64,000 bases of DNA, taken from contig NSKG01000005.1 in the NCBI GenBank assembly GCA_002287035.1, positions 1 to 64,000 on the forward strand. The letters are read 5' to 3'. The stretch comes from Pseudomonas sp. WN033 (lineage in GTDB: Bacteria > Pseudomonadota > Gammaproteobacteria > Pseudomonadales > Pseudomonadaceae). The number at the start of each line of letters is the position of its first letter. Within the stretch, counting starts at the first letter, position 1. Positions 28,206-36,602 of this stretch are shown here, piece by piece. Below the pieces are notes generated by a model, which did not search any database, was not told where the DNA came from, and saw only the letters and a program-made list of their open reading frames with translations. A program made the position numbers and the translations under genes.

Positions 28206-29309
28206 ATGCGCGCCCTGGCACTCGCGTCGCTACTGGCTCTGCCCTGGCAACTCATGGCTGCTGAGTGCCAGTGGCCGGCCTGGGAGCGCTACCGCCAGGC
28301 CATGATGAGCGAGGACGGGCGCATCATTGACCGCTCATCAGCCCAGTTGATCACTACCTCAGAGGGGCAAAGCTATGCCATGTTCTTCGCCCTGCTGGCC
28401 AACGACCGGGAAAGCTTCGACAAGCTCGTGCGCTGGACCAGCAACAACCTGGCCGGCGGCGACCTGAGCCAACAGCTGCCAGCCTGGCAATGGGGGCGTG
28501 ACGGCGAAGGTCAGTGGCGGGTGCTCGACAGCAACAACGCCACCGACTCCGACCTGTGGATCGCCTACAGTCTGCTCGAAGCCGGCAGGCTCTGGGACGA
28601 ACCTGACTACACCCGGCTTGGCACCGAAATGCTCTGGCGTACCGCCGCGCAGAGCCTGCGTGTGGTCCCCGATCTGGGCCTGATGCTGCTGCCCGGCGAC
28701 CGTGGATTCGAGACCAGCGAAGGCTGGCGCTTCAACCTCAGTTACCTGCCTCCGCAGTTACTGCAAAGATTTGCCCAGATAGCCGGCGTTTGGGCCGAGT
28801 TGGCCACCAACAGTCACCAGTTGATGCTGCTTGGCTCGCCCAAGGGCTTCGCCCCAAACTGGTTGCACTGGCGCATAGGTGAGGGAGTGCACATACCCAA
28901 AGATCAGGCCCAGGGCAGTTATGACGCCATTCGGGTCTATCTGTGGATCGGCATGCTCGCACCGCAGGCCCCCGGTCGGGCGGAACTGCTCAACCACTTT
29001 CAACCCATGCTCGAACAGACCCGCAGTCAGGGGCTACCACCGGAAGCAGTCGACAGCCTGAGCGGCGAAACCCAGGGTCGGGGTCCGGCCGGATTTTCCG
29101 CAGCACTACTGCCCATGCTGCAAGCCTTGGAGGGTTACGACGACCAATTGAACGCACAACGTGAACGCCTGATTCAGCACCCTCCCGCCGAGGATGCCTA
29201 CTACAACCAGTCATTGCTGCTGTTTGGCCAAGGCTGGGACGAACAACGTTATCGCTTCGATGAGGCAGGTCGGTTACAGCCGGCCTGGACAGCGCCATGT
29301 CACAATTAG
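28206..29309 (+). CDS. bcsZ: Periplasmic endo-1,4-beta-glucanase (GH8)
   Basis: A 367-residue family-8 glycoside hydrolase with a signal peptide (MRALALASLLALPWQLMA, cleavage near AAEC). Conserved elements are TSEGQSYAMFFALLAND, which carries the catalytic acid glutamate, DSDLWIAYSLLEAGRLW, and SYDAIRVYLWIGML. It trims stray cellulose in the periplasm and is needed for efficient export. ATG 28206 follows GAGGA at 28196-28200; a TTG at 28194 is less likely. It overlaps bcsC by 13 bases. Confidence 0.95.
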   Translation: MRALALASLLALPWQLMAAECQWPAWERYRQAMMSEDGRIIDRSSAQLITTSEGQSYAMFFALLANDRESFDKLVRWTSNNLAGGDLSQQLPAWQWGRDGEGQWRVLDSNNATDSDLWIAYSLLEAGRLWDEPDYTRLGTEMLWRTAAQSLRVVPDLGLMLLPGDRGFETSEGWRFNLSYLPPQLLQRFAQIAGVWAELATNSHQLMLLGSPKGFAPNWLHWRIGEGVHIPKDQAQGSYDAIRVYLWIGMLAPQAPGRAELLNHFQPMLEQTRSQGLPPEAVDSLSGETQGRGPAGFSAALLPMLQALEGYDDQLNAQRERLIQHPPAEDAYYNQSLLLFGQGWDEQRYRFDEAGRLQPAWTAPCHN

Positions 29310-32300
29310 CCGGACGTAAGCTGTTGGCCACCTGGGTTTTGCTGCTCAGCGGCCTGTCAAGCACAGCAGTAGCACAGCCGGACGCAGCCGTTGATCAACA
29401 GCAATGGCTGGTCGAGCGGCTGCGCACAGGCCAGGCCATGTATCGCGATGATCTGGTTGAAGACGCCTTAGGGCGTCTCGAACTGATAGCGCCGGAACAC
29501 CCTGACGTTGTCATAACCAGGCTGACGCAGGAGTTGCAGGCGGGTGACCGGGAAGCGGCCGAGTTCAGACTCACCGAATTGCGCCAGCGAGCGCCCGGCT
29601 CCAGCCTGTTGAAGCGGGCCGAAACCATGGCCCACCTGTATACGCCTGAGGGCCAACAGGCCTTGCAGGAAACCCGCCTGCTGGCCGCCGCAGGCCACAC
29701 CGAGCAAGCTGCATCAGGCTACCAGGCCTTACTCGGCGACGAGCCACCGGACTTTGCCCTATCACTGGAGTATTGGCGCACCCTGAGCGGCGTGCAGCCA
29801 CAGCGTGCGCAAGCAATCCGGAAACTTCAGGAGCTGGACCGCCAATACCCAGGCAACCGGGAACTGAGAGAACTCCTGGCCCGCCTGTTGATGTCCGAGG
29901 ATCGCCCTCAGGAAGCACTCACTACACTGCAGGCACTAGCAACCGACCCGCAAGCCAGGGAAAAGGCCGCAGAGCTGGAATATAACCACCTCAGCGATCT
30001 GCCGATCAGTCAATCCACTGTGCGGGCCCTGCAGTCATTCGTAGAGCGCTATCCCGATTCCCCGCTACTGACCAACGCCCAGGAAAACCTCAGCCGTCAG
30101 CAACGCCTGCTGGCCGATCCGGCCTGGCAAGCCGGCGCACGTGGCAAGGCCCTGGTCGATCGCGGCGAACATGCCGCCGCCGAACCGCTGCTGCGCCAGG
30201 CCCTGCGCAACTATCCCAATGACGGCAATCTGCATGGCCATCTTGCTCAGGTACAGATGAATCAGGGCCGTTATGAGGAGGCCGCCAACTCATTTGCCAA
30301 TGCTCTGCGATACGAACAGGAAAGCGCCTGGCTGGCCAAGTGGGAAGACCTGAAAAACTTCAACCGCAGCCTGCTGCTCCTGCAACAGGGCCATGCCGCC
30401 CTTGAGGCCGGCAACTACAGTGCCGCCCGCCAGGCCTACCAGCAGGCCCAGCAAACCAAGCCTGATCACGTCGATGGCCTGATCGGTCTGGCCAACGTCG
30501 AATTGGCACAGGGCAACGACCAGGCCGCCGAGCGACTGTTGCGTCAGGCGCAACGACAACAACCCACCAACGGTCGGCTCATCTATACCTTGGTTGACTT
30601 CTATCGCCAGCGCTCGCCCGACCAGGCTTTACAGGTCATTGATTCACTGCCGGCAGGAACACGGGCCAGCTACGCTGACTTGCGCAACAGTGTCGTGCAG
30701 GAACAACTGCAGGCTCAGGTTGACAGCGCTTTGGAGCAACAGGACTGGGACCGGGCCATCACCCTGCTCCAGCAAAGTGTTCGTCTCTCGCCCGACGCCC
30801 CCTGGACCACCTATCGGCTGGCCAATCTGCTAGCCGAACAAGGGCGTATGCCTGAAGCCGACGACCAGTTCAACAGGCTGCTGCAACGCCAGGGCACCAA
30901 CCCCGAGGCCCGCTATGCTCACGGCCTTTACCTGGCCGGCCAGCAACGCGACCAGGAAGCGCTGACGACGCTGCAACCCATTCCACAAGCGGATTGGAGC
31001 GAAGGAATGCAGGCACTGGCCGAGCGAATTGCCCGCAGACAGCGCCTGGCCGAAGCCTACGCACTGCGCGACGCCGGCCAGGAACCCGAGGCCATCGCCA
31101 TGTTGCTGGACAATCCCACCGCCGGCGATCTGGCTACCGTCGCCAGTTGGCGTTACCTGGCCGGGGATTACCGTCAGGCCGAAGCCTATTACCAACAAGC
31201 GCTGGAAATGGAGCCCGGCAACCCGGACGCCATCCTCGGGCTGGTGGAAACCTGGACCGCAGAAGGTCGGACTGTCCAAGCCCGCCAGACACTGGAGCAA
31301 CTGGAACTCCCGGAAGACACCAGCGTCAACTACCGCCGGCGTTACGCCAACGCACTGGCCGGCCTGGGCAACCCGGCTGCCGCCAATGCAATATTCGACG
31401 AATTGATCGAAAGCGGCCAGGCCGACGCCCTGCTCTACCGTGACGCCGCTCGCCTGCACGCCCAGCAAGACCCGCAGCGCGCACTGGACCTCTACGCTCA
31501 GGGTATGGCTACCAACGGTTTGCTGGCCCCCGGCGCGGTGAACCCGCGCAATGATCGGCAAATGACCGCCGCCAGCCGACTCAAGGACGACGATGACTGG
31601 CTGACCCGCAGCCTGCGCAGCAGCGTGGACAGCCTGTATCAACAACAGAACCCGACTGTACGACTGCAACACGATTACGGCTGGCGCAGCGACAGCGACG
31701 TATCCGGGCTGTCCGACCTCAAGCGCCAGACCACCATCGTGCGCGTCGATGCACCGGTGCATGGCGGGACCGGTTTTTTACAGGCCGAGCATGTCGACCT
31801 GAATGTCAGCAAGCCCGGGCAAAACAGCCTGTTCGGCACCTGTAACTTCACCATCGAAGGTTGCCAGGTCCCCTCACAAAGCACCTCCGGCACCGGCCTG
31901 GCCGTGGGCTGGGCCGGTGAACGCTGGGGCTGGGATATCGGTCACTCCCCGCTCGGCTTTGAACTATCGAACTGGTTAGGCGGGCTAAGTTACCGTGGTG
32001 ACTGGCGCACTCTGGGTTACACCCTGACCGCCTCGCGTCGGCCCATGAGCAACTCGGTGCTGTCCTATGCCGGTGCAGTGGATCCGGTCACTCGCACCTC
32101 CTGGGGCGGCGTCACCGCCAATGGCCTGACCCTGGGTCTCAGCCATGATCAGGGTGGCGTTGATGGCATCTGGGCCAGCTTCGGCTTTCACCGCCTACTG
32201 GGCGAGAAGGTTCAGGACAATCAGCGTCTGACCGCCATGACCGGCTATTACTACCGCCTGATCGACCAGGTCGACGAGCGCATGCGCACCGGCCTGACCC

Positions 32301-32779
32301 TGATGTACTGGGGCTACGACAAAGGACTAGACGAATACACCCTGGGCCAGGGCGGCTACTACAGCCCCCAACGCTACTTCTCTGTTGGAGTACCCTTCAG
32401 TTATGCCCGACGCAGCGCCAACTGGTCGGTAGCCTTTGAGAGCTCGGTTGGCTGGTCAACCTCCAAATACGATGGCGGTGACCGGTTGTATCTGAGCAGC
32501 GCTGCTGAGCGCATCGCTGCCGCAGGCTTTACCCCTGACCCTGGCGCACGCCAGTTCAACAACTCAAGCAACAGCAGTGGTGTTGGCCTGCGTATGCAGG
32601 GCATGGGCGAGCGCCGCCTGACTGATCATCTGGTGCTGGGCGGTGGGATCAACTGGGCCTACAGCAAGGATTACGCCCCCAGCCAGGCTTTCATGTACCT
32701 GCGTTATACGCTCAAACCCTGGCGCGGCAACCTGCCAATGCCCGTTGAGCCGCTGTCGCCTTATGCTGATTGGCGATAA
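29297..32779 (+). CDS. bcsC: Cellulose export TPR / outer-membrane porin BcsC
   Basis: An 1160-residue protein at the usual BcsC length. It has a signal peptide (residues 1-27, ending STAVAQ), a long run of tetratricopeptide repeats over about residues 30-770 (for example GNYSAARQAYQQAQQTKPDH, GDYRQAEAYYQQALEMEPG), and a C-terminal beta-barrel of about 370 residues rich in alternating aromatic strands that ends in YAPSQAFMYLRYTLKPW. The TPR part spans the periplasm and the barrel exports glucan. It is the last bcs gene. A GC-rich hairpin without a T run lies at 32857-32882. No bcsD or bcsH is present. Confidence 0.95.
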   Translation: MSQLAGRKLLATWVLLLSGLSSTAVAQPDAAVDQQQWLVERLRTGQAMYRDDLVEDALGRLELIAPEHPDVVITRLTQELQAGDREAAEFRLTELRQRAPGSSLLKRAETMAHLYTPEGQQALQETRLLAAAGHTEQAASGYQALLGDEPPDFALSLEYWRTLSGVQPQRAQAIRKLQELDRQYPGNRELRELLARLLMSEDRPQEALTTLQALATDPQAREKAAELEYNHLSDLPISQSTVRALQSFVERYPDSPLLTNAQENLSRQQRLLADPAWQAGARGKALVDRGEHAAAEPLLRQALRNYPNDGNLHGHLAQVQMNQGRYEEAANSFANALRYEQESAWLAKWEDLKNFNRSLLLLQQGHAALEAGNYSAARQAYQQAQQTKPDHVDGLIGLANVELAQGNDQAAERLLRQAQRQQPTNGRLIYTLVDFYRQRSPDQALQVIDSLPAGTRASYADLRNSVVQEQLQAQVDSALEQQDWDRAITLLQQSVRLSPDAPWTTYRLANLLAEQGRMPEADDQFNRLLQRQGTNPEARYAHGLYLAGQQRDQEALTTLQPIPQADWSEGMQALAERIARRQRLAEAYALRDAGQEPEAIAMLLDNPTAGDLATVASWRYLAGDYRQAEAYYQQALEMEPGNPDAILGLVETWTAEGRTVQARQTLEQLELPEDTSVNYRRRYANALAGLGNPAAANAIFDELIESGQADALLYRDAARLHAQQDPQRALDLYAQGMATNGLLAPGAVNPRNDRQMTAASRLKDDDDWLTRSLRSSVDSLYQQQNPTVRLQHDYGWRSDSDVSGLSDLKRQTTIVRVDAPVHGGTGFLQAEHVDLNVSKPGQNSLFGTCNFTIEGCQVPSQSTSGTGLAVGWAGERWGWDIGHSPLGFELSNWLGGLSYRGDWRTLGYTLTASRRPMSNSVLSYAGAVDPVTRTSWGGVTANGLTLGLSHDQGGVDGIWASFGFHRLLGEKVQDNQRLTAMTGYYYRLIDQVDERMRTGLTLMYWGYDKGLDEYTLGQGGYYSPQRYFSVGVPFSYARRSANWSVAFESSVGWSTSKYDGGDRLYLSSAAERIAAAGFTPDPGARQFNNSSNSSGVGLRMQGMGERRLTDHLVLGGGINWAYSKDYAPSQAFMYLRYTLKPWRGNLPMPVEPLSPYADWR

Positions 32780-32856
32780 AAATAGGCAGAACAGGCTAAA
32801 GATGACCCGGATCAACATCCGCTCCGGCGCCAGCGCCTAGACTGTCGGCATGAACT

Positions 32857-32882
32857 GGGCTCTGACTTCACGGCCAGAGCCC
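32857..32882 (+). terminator. Hairpin after the cellulose operon
   Basis: GGGCTCTG at 32857-32864 pairs perfectly with CAGAGCCC at 32875-32882 across a ten-base loop. No T run follows, so it may be a weak terminator or an mRNA 3'-end stabiliser for the bcs transcript. It lies 78 bases after the bcsC stop and 43 before the next start. Confidence 0.4.
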
Positions 32883-32924
32883 ACAAGCCAGGCTTTTAAT
32901 GGCCCGCAACACAAGGATTGGCTG

Positions 32925-33098
32925 ATGGATACCGACTACTTCTGGTACGCACTGATACTGTTCCTGCTGGGCCTGACCCTGCTCGGCCTGGGTTTCGGCC
33001 TGCGCGACAATCCACGCGGCATCGGCATGCTCTGGGCTGGCGCACTGTGCATGCTGGTCCCGGTGTTTGCCGTCATTCTGCATCGGGTCGCTATTTGA
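32925..33098 (+). CDS. Small two-helix membrane protein, unknown
   Basis: A 57-residue protein beginning MDTDYFWYALILFLLGLTLL with two hydrophobic helices (about residues 7-26 and 35-52) joined by GLRDNPRGIG. ATG 32925 is preferred because AAGGA lies eight bases before it. The open frame runs 25 codons further upstream, but that part is poor and carries the hairpin. I do not recognise the family. It follows the cellulose operon in the same direction and might be read through from it. Confidence 0.55.
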   Translation: MDTDYFWYALILFLLGLTLLGLGFGLRDNPRGIGMLWAGALCMLVPVFAVILHRVAI

Positions 33099-33245
33099 AA
33101 TAACCAACTGGATAACCCTTAGCCTGATCAGCAAATCGACAAGCCCTGCATTTCAACTAACCTTACAGAACACTACCAGCTACACCACACTCTCCCACCC
33201 TTTTCCTGTCACGAGACTCCTCGTGCCCCCCCCGGGAGGCCCAAA

Positions 33246-34886
33246 ATGAAATGCATACATCTGATCAACGCGTTCATGTTTAGCGCAGCATCCTGCTTGC
33301 TTTCCAGTACCGCTCTGGCTGACACCAAACCAGACCAGGCTGTTGAGCGACTAGGCGAAGTAGACTTCGTAGTATCCTGCAATCCCGAAGCGCAACAGGC
33401 CTTTAACCGAGCGATGGCCTTGTTCCATTCGTTCTGGTTCGACCCGGCCAAGTCCGCCTTTAACACAGTCTTGCAACTGGACCCTGAGTGCGGCATGGCT
33501 CACTGGGGGTTATCAATAATGTCCATGGGCAATCCCTTTGCCTGGGCAACCAACCCGAACGCCTCAAAAGCAGGTGCCCCGGATGCTGAACTGGCCAGAA
33601 AGATTGGCGCCGCAAGCGAACGCGAGCGCGACTACATCGCTGCGCTGGGCAATCTCTTCGAGAACTGGGAAACCACCGAATTTCGCCCTCGCGCCCTAGC
33701 CTACGAGCAAGCCATGGAGGCCCTGGCCAACAAGTACCAGGAAGATGTTGAAGCACAAATCCTCTATGCCCTGGCCCTGAACATCACCGCGCAGCCAGCG
33801 GACAAGAGCTTCTCCAACCAGTACAAGGCTGCTGCGATTCTGGAACCATTATTCGAGCGTTACCCTGAGCACCCCGGTGTAGCACACTACCTGATTCATA
33901 CTTACGACTACGCCGAACTGGTTGATAAAGGCCTCGAGGCAGCGCAGTCCTATAGCCACATAGCTCCCGATGTTCCCCATGCTCTGCATATGCCGTCGCA
34001 CATCTTTACCCGGCTTGGTATGTGGCAGGAGGTGGTCGACAGCAACCAGGCCTCTTACCAGGCCGCCAAGAACGAACTCAAGGAGACGACCCTGGGTATC
34101 GGTGCCTACGACGCCTTGCATGCCATGGATTACATGGTCTACGGCCATATGCAACAGGGCCAGGATCAGGCCGCGCTGCGTCTGGTTGAGGAAGCCGCAG
34201 CGATTCAGCAGGTCAATGTGGAAAATTTCGTTGCCGCGTATGCCTTTGCCGCCATGCCTGCCCGTTACGCGAGTGAACGGGGCGACTGGCATCAGGCCGC
34301 CGCACTCACCTTAAAACCATCCAGCCTGGCCTGGGAGCGGTTTCCGCAAGCCGAAAGCATTCTGGTATTCACCCGCGCCCTGGGCGCAGCACGCACTGGC
34401 GATCTTGCCGCAGCACGGCGCGACCTGAAACAGCTTGAGGCGCTACAGGCCAAGCTGGCAGAGGCCAACAACAGCTATTGGGCCGGCCAGAGTGCTTTTC
34501 AGATCAACGCCGTACGTGCCTGGATCGCTTTGGGCGAACAGCACACTGACGAAGCCCTACAACTGATGCGTGCGGCGGCGGATGCTGAAGACGCCAGCGA
34601 CAAGAGCCCAGTAACACCCGGTAATGTTGTACCCTCGCGCGAATTGCTTGGCGAAATGCTGCTGAGCAACGGGCAGGCTACCCTGGCTCTGGAGGAGTTT
34701 GAGCGTTCCTTGCAACGCGACCCCAATCGATTCCGTGGTCTCTATGGCGCCGCCCGTGCAGCTGAGGCCAGTGGCGACTCAAGCAAGGCTCGTGATTATT
34801 ACCGGCGCCTGATCACCATGAGTGCAGCACATGACAGCGAGCGTGCGGAAATCACTCAAGCCAGAGAGTCCCTGGCCCGACTTTGA
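33246..34886 (+). CDS. Secreted tetratricopeptide-repeat protein, unknown
   Basis: A 546-residue protein with a signal peptide (residues ~1-25, ending STALADT) and helical repeats of TPR type throughout, for example QQAFNRAMALFHSFWFDPA near residue 44 and TLALEEFERSLQRDPNRFRG near the end. Motifs HYLIHTYDYAELVDKGLEA and ALHMPSHIFTRLGMW resemble a conserved family of uncharacterised periplasmic TPR proteins. GGGAGG lies nine bases before the ATG and is preceded by a run of eight C. It appears monocistronic, and a bulged inverted repeat separates it from the convergent gene. Confidence 0.8.
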   Translation: MKCIHLINAFMFSAASCLLSSTALADTKPDQAVERLGEVDFVVSCNPEAQQAFNRAMALFHSFWFDPAKSAFNTVLQLDPECGMAHWGLSIMSMGNPFAWATNPNASKAGAPDAELARKIGAASERERDYIAALGNLFENWETTEFRPRALAYEQAMEALANKYQEDVEAQILYALALNITAQPADKSFSNQYKAAAILEPLFERYPEHPGVAHYLIHTYDYAELVDKGLEAAQSYSHIAPDVPHALHMPSHIFTRLGMWQEVVDSNQASYQAAKNELKETTLGIGAYDALHAMDYMVYGHMQQGQDQAALRLVEEAAAIQQVNVENFVAAYAFAAMPARYASERGDWHQAAALTLKPSSLAWERFPQAESILVFTRALGAARTGDLAAARRDLKQLEALQAKLAEANNSYWAGQSAFQINAVRAWIALGEQHTDEALQLMRAAADAEDASDKSPVTPGNVVPSRELLGEMLLSNGQATLALEEFERSLQRDPNRFRGLYGAARAAEASGDSSKARDYYRRLITMSAAHDSERAEITQARESLARL

Positions 34887-34896
34887 TTCAGATTAA

Positions 34897-34948
34897 TGGC
34901 CGGATCGCGTGGAGGTTTGGTATTACAAACACCCCCAGCGACCGGCCA
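34897..34948. terminator. Imperfect inverted repeat between convergent genes
   Basis: TGGCCGGATCGC at 34897-34908 pairs with GCGACCGGCCA at 34938-34948 with one bulged A, and GTTTG/CAAAC pair inside the loop. It sits between the stop codons of the TPR gene and the convergent small gene. There is no T run, so it is called a terminator only by position and stem strength. Confidence 0.45.
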
Positions 34949-34962
34949 GCTGGACCATACAT

Positions 34963-35367
34963 TCAGTAAAGCTCGATCAGCTCACCAGCACGACTGATCG
35001 CCAGAAACTGCGCCACCATGCCGGCCTGGATTTGCTCCATCATCATTTTCAGCGGCTGCTCAGCCTCATCACTGTTCGGCGTTATGCCCCCACGTCCACT
35101 CATGGCCGAAACGAACGCCAGATCCCAATGCACCCCGGTCTGCTGCGACTCGGCCACCAGATCGGCAAAGTTCGCCGCCTGATGTGGCAACTTGTCGACA
35201 CAGAGTACCGGGCTCAGCGCCCCGCCGATGCCCTGCTCAAACTGCAAGCGCTGTTCTTCGGTCGCCCCTTCCGGAAGCTCGGCCCTGGCGAACACGAACA
35301 GCAGCCGCTGCGGCTCGCTCTGGCTGCGCGCGGCCTGAATAAAGTCGGCATAGGATTGAATTGTCAT
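34963..35367 (-). CDS. Small conserved protein of unknown function
   Basis: A 134-residue soluble protein with no signal or membrane segment. Conserved-looking blocks are RLLFVFARAELPEGAT, GALSPVLCVDKLPHQAANFADLVAES and DLAFVSAMSGRGG. I recall similar Pseudomonas proteins carrying a label referring to ribonucleotide reductase, but nothing here resembles a reductase subunit, so I make no functional claim. ATG 35367 follows AGAGG. It is convergent with the TPR gene and divergent from the epoxide-hydrolase-like gene. Confidence 0.75.
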   Translation of the reverse strand: MTIQSYADFIQAARSQSEPQRLLFVFARAELPEGATEEQRLQFEQGIGGALSPVLCVDKLPHQAANFADLVAESQQTGVHWDLAFVSAMSGRGGITPNSDEAEQPLKMMMEQIQAGMVAQFLAISRAGELIELY

Positions 35368-35449
35368 GGCCTCTGACCTCTACTGGCGAATGCAGCCAGC
35401 TTAGCAGCCGAAACAACCACACTGGCGACTAAAAAGAGGCAGGTGCGTA

Positions 35450-35461
35450 CCCCTTAAGGGG
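35450..35461. promoter_or_regulatory. Perfect CCCCTTAAGGGG palindrome
   Basis: A 12-base perfect palindrome in the 223-base gap between divergent genes, 130 bases before the hydrolase start at 35591. GAGCCACCCC follows. It could be an operator for either gene. No regulator is assigned. Confidence 0.3.
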
Positions 35462-35590
35462 GAGCCACCCCGACGCCCTACCTTATGACCTCCAATAGAC
35501 CCAGGTGTTATTGGCTGCTCTTGATCCAGCTATTTGTCATGCTTTGTCTATCGGCACGTTAAGCCCCCAATCACAAGTCAGGGAACGGAT

Positions 35591-36559
35591 ATGTACACTG
35601 TTGAAGACATCACCCTCGAAAACTGGACTGTCAGCAATCTGAGTACCCGTGTAGCTTGCTTGGGTCAGGGGCCGGTAGCGCTGTTCATTCACGGCTGGCC
35701 CGAGTGCTGGTACTCCTGGCGCCGGCAGATGGTCGCACTGGCCAATGCCGGCTACCGCGCCATTGCCCCGGACATGCCCGGGTTTGGTGAAACCGATGCG
35801 CTTGATTCGATTGAGCAGTACAACGCGGTGCGCATCTGCGAGTTCATGCGCGAACTACTGCTCCAGGCCAGCGGTGGCTCCCCAGTAGTGCTGATTGGTC
35901 ATGACTGGGGCGCAATCAATTGCTGGCAATTCACCCTGCGCCACCCGGAACTGGTTTCCAGGCTCGTCAATATGAGCGTCCCGTTGCACCCGGTCTCCGA
36001 GCGCTCGCCCATTACCCAGTTGCGTGAACACTTCCAGAACGACTTCTTCTATCAGCTTTACTTTCAGCAGCCGGGTGTCGCCGAAGCCGAATTCGATGCC
36101 GACCCGGAGGGCATTTTGCGCGCGCTCTACTGTTCACCGGATACCCCTCGGCATCCGCCGATCCTTGGCCGTTCAATCAGCGAAGGTGGTGGCTGGATCG
36201 GCCGTCTGGGCAAACCACGCCAGCAGCCGGCCTGGCTGAGCGATGAGGCACTGGCCTACTACATCGACACCTACCGGCATAGTGGATTCGCTGGCGGCAT
36301 CAATTACTACCGCAATCTGGATGAGAACTGGCGCCTGATGCAGCCATACCGTGAGCACCAGATTACCTGCCCAGTGCTATTCCTTGTTGGCAGCGGCGAC
36401 AGCACCATCCGCGGTGCCGATGAAGACAGGCTGAGAAAAATGATGGGCAAACGAATCCCCGATCTGCAAATCCTCATGCTGCCAGGCAAAGGCCACTGGA
36501 TTCAGAGCGAAGCGGTTGAGCAAGTGAATACGGCGCTATTGTCGTTTGTGGAGGTTTAA
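35591..36559 (+). CDS. Alpha/beta hydrolase, epoxide hydrolase-like
   Basis: A 322-residue alpha/beta-hydrolase. FIHGWPECWYSWRRQM carries the HGxP oxyanion motif of epoxide hydrolases. LIGHDWGAINCWQF has an aspartate nucleophile (GHDWGA), which excludes ordinary serine esterases. The acid is probably in LVGSGDSTIRG and the histidine in GKGHWIQSEA. Lid tyrosines expected for epoxide opening could be in FFYQLYFQQPG and NYYRNLDEN. It may open epoxides to diols; a haloacetate or haloalkane dehalogenase role is the alternative. ATG 35591 follows CAGGGA; 19 upstream in-frame codons are not family-like. Confidence 0.85.
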   Translation: MYTVEDITLENWTVSNLSTRVACLGQGPVALFIHGWPECWYSWRRQMVALANAGYRAIAPDMPGFGETDALDSIEQYNAVRICEFMRELLLQASGGSPVVLIGHDWGAINCWQFTLRHPELVSRLVNMSVPLHPVSERSPITQLREHFQNDFFYQLYFQQPGVAEAEFDADPEGILRALYCSPDTPRHPPILGRSISEGGGWIGRLGKPRQQPAWLSDEALAYYIDTYRHSGFAGGINYYRNLDENWRLMQPYREHQITCPVLFLVGSGDSTIRGADEDRLRKMMGKRIPDLQILMLPGKGHWIQSEAVEQVNTALLSFVEV

Positions 36560-36602
36560 AAGCCTGCAGACGACCGCTCTTACCACTCCACCAAGACCTG
36601 AA

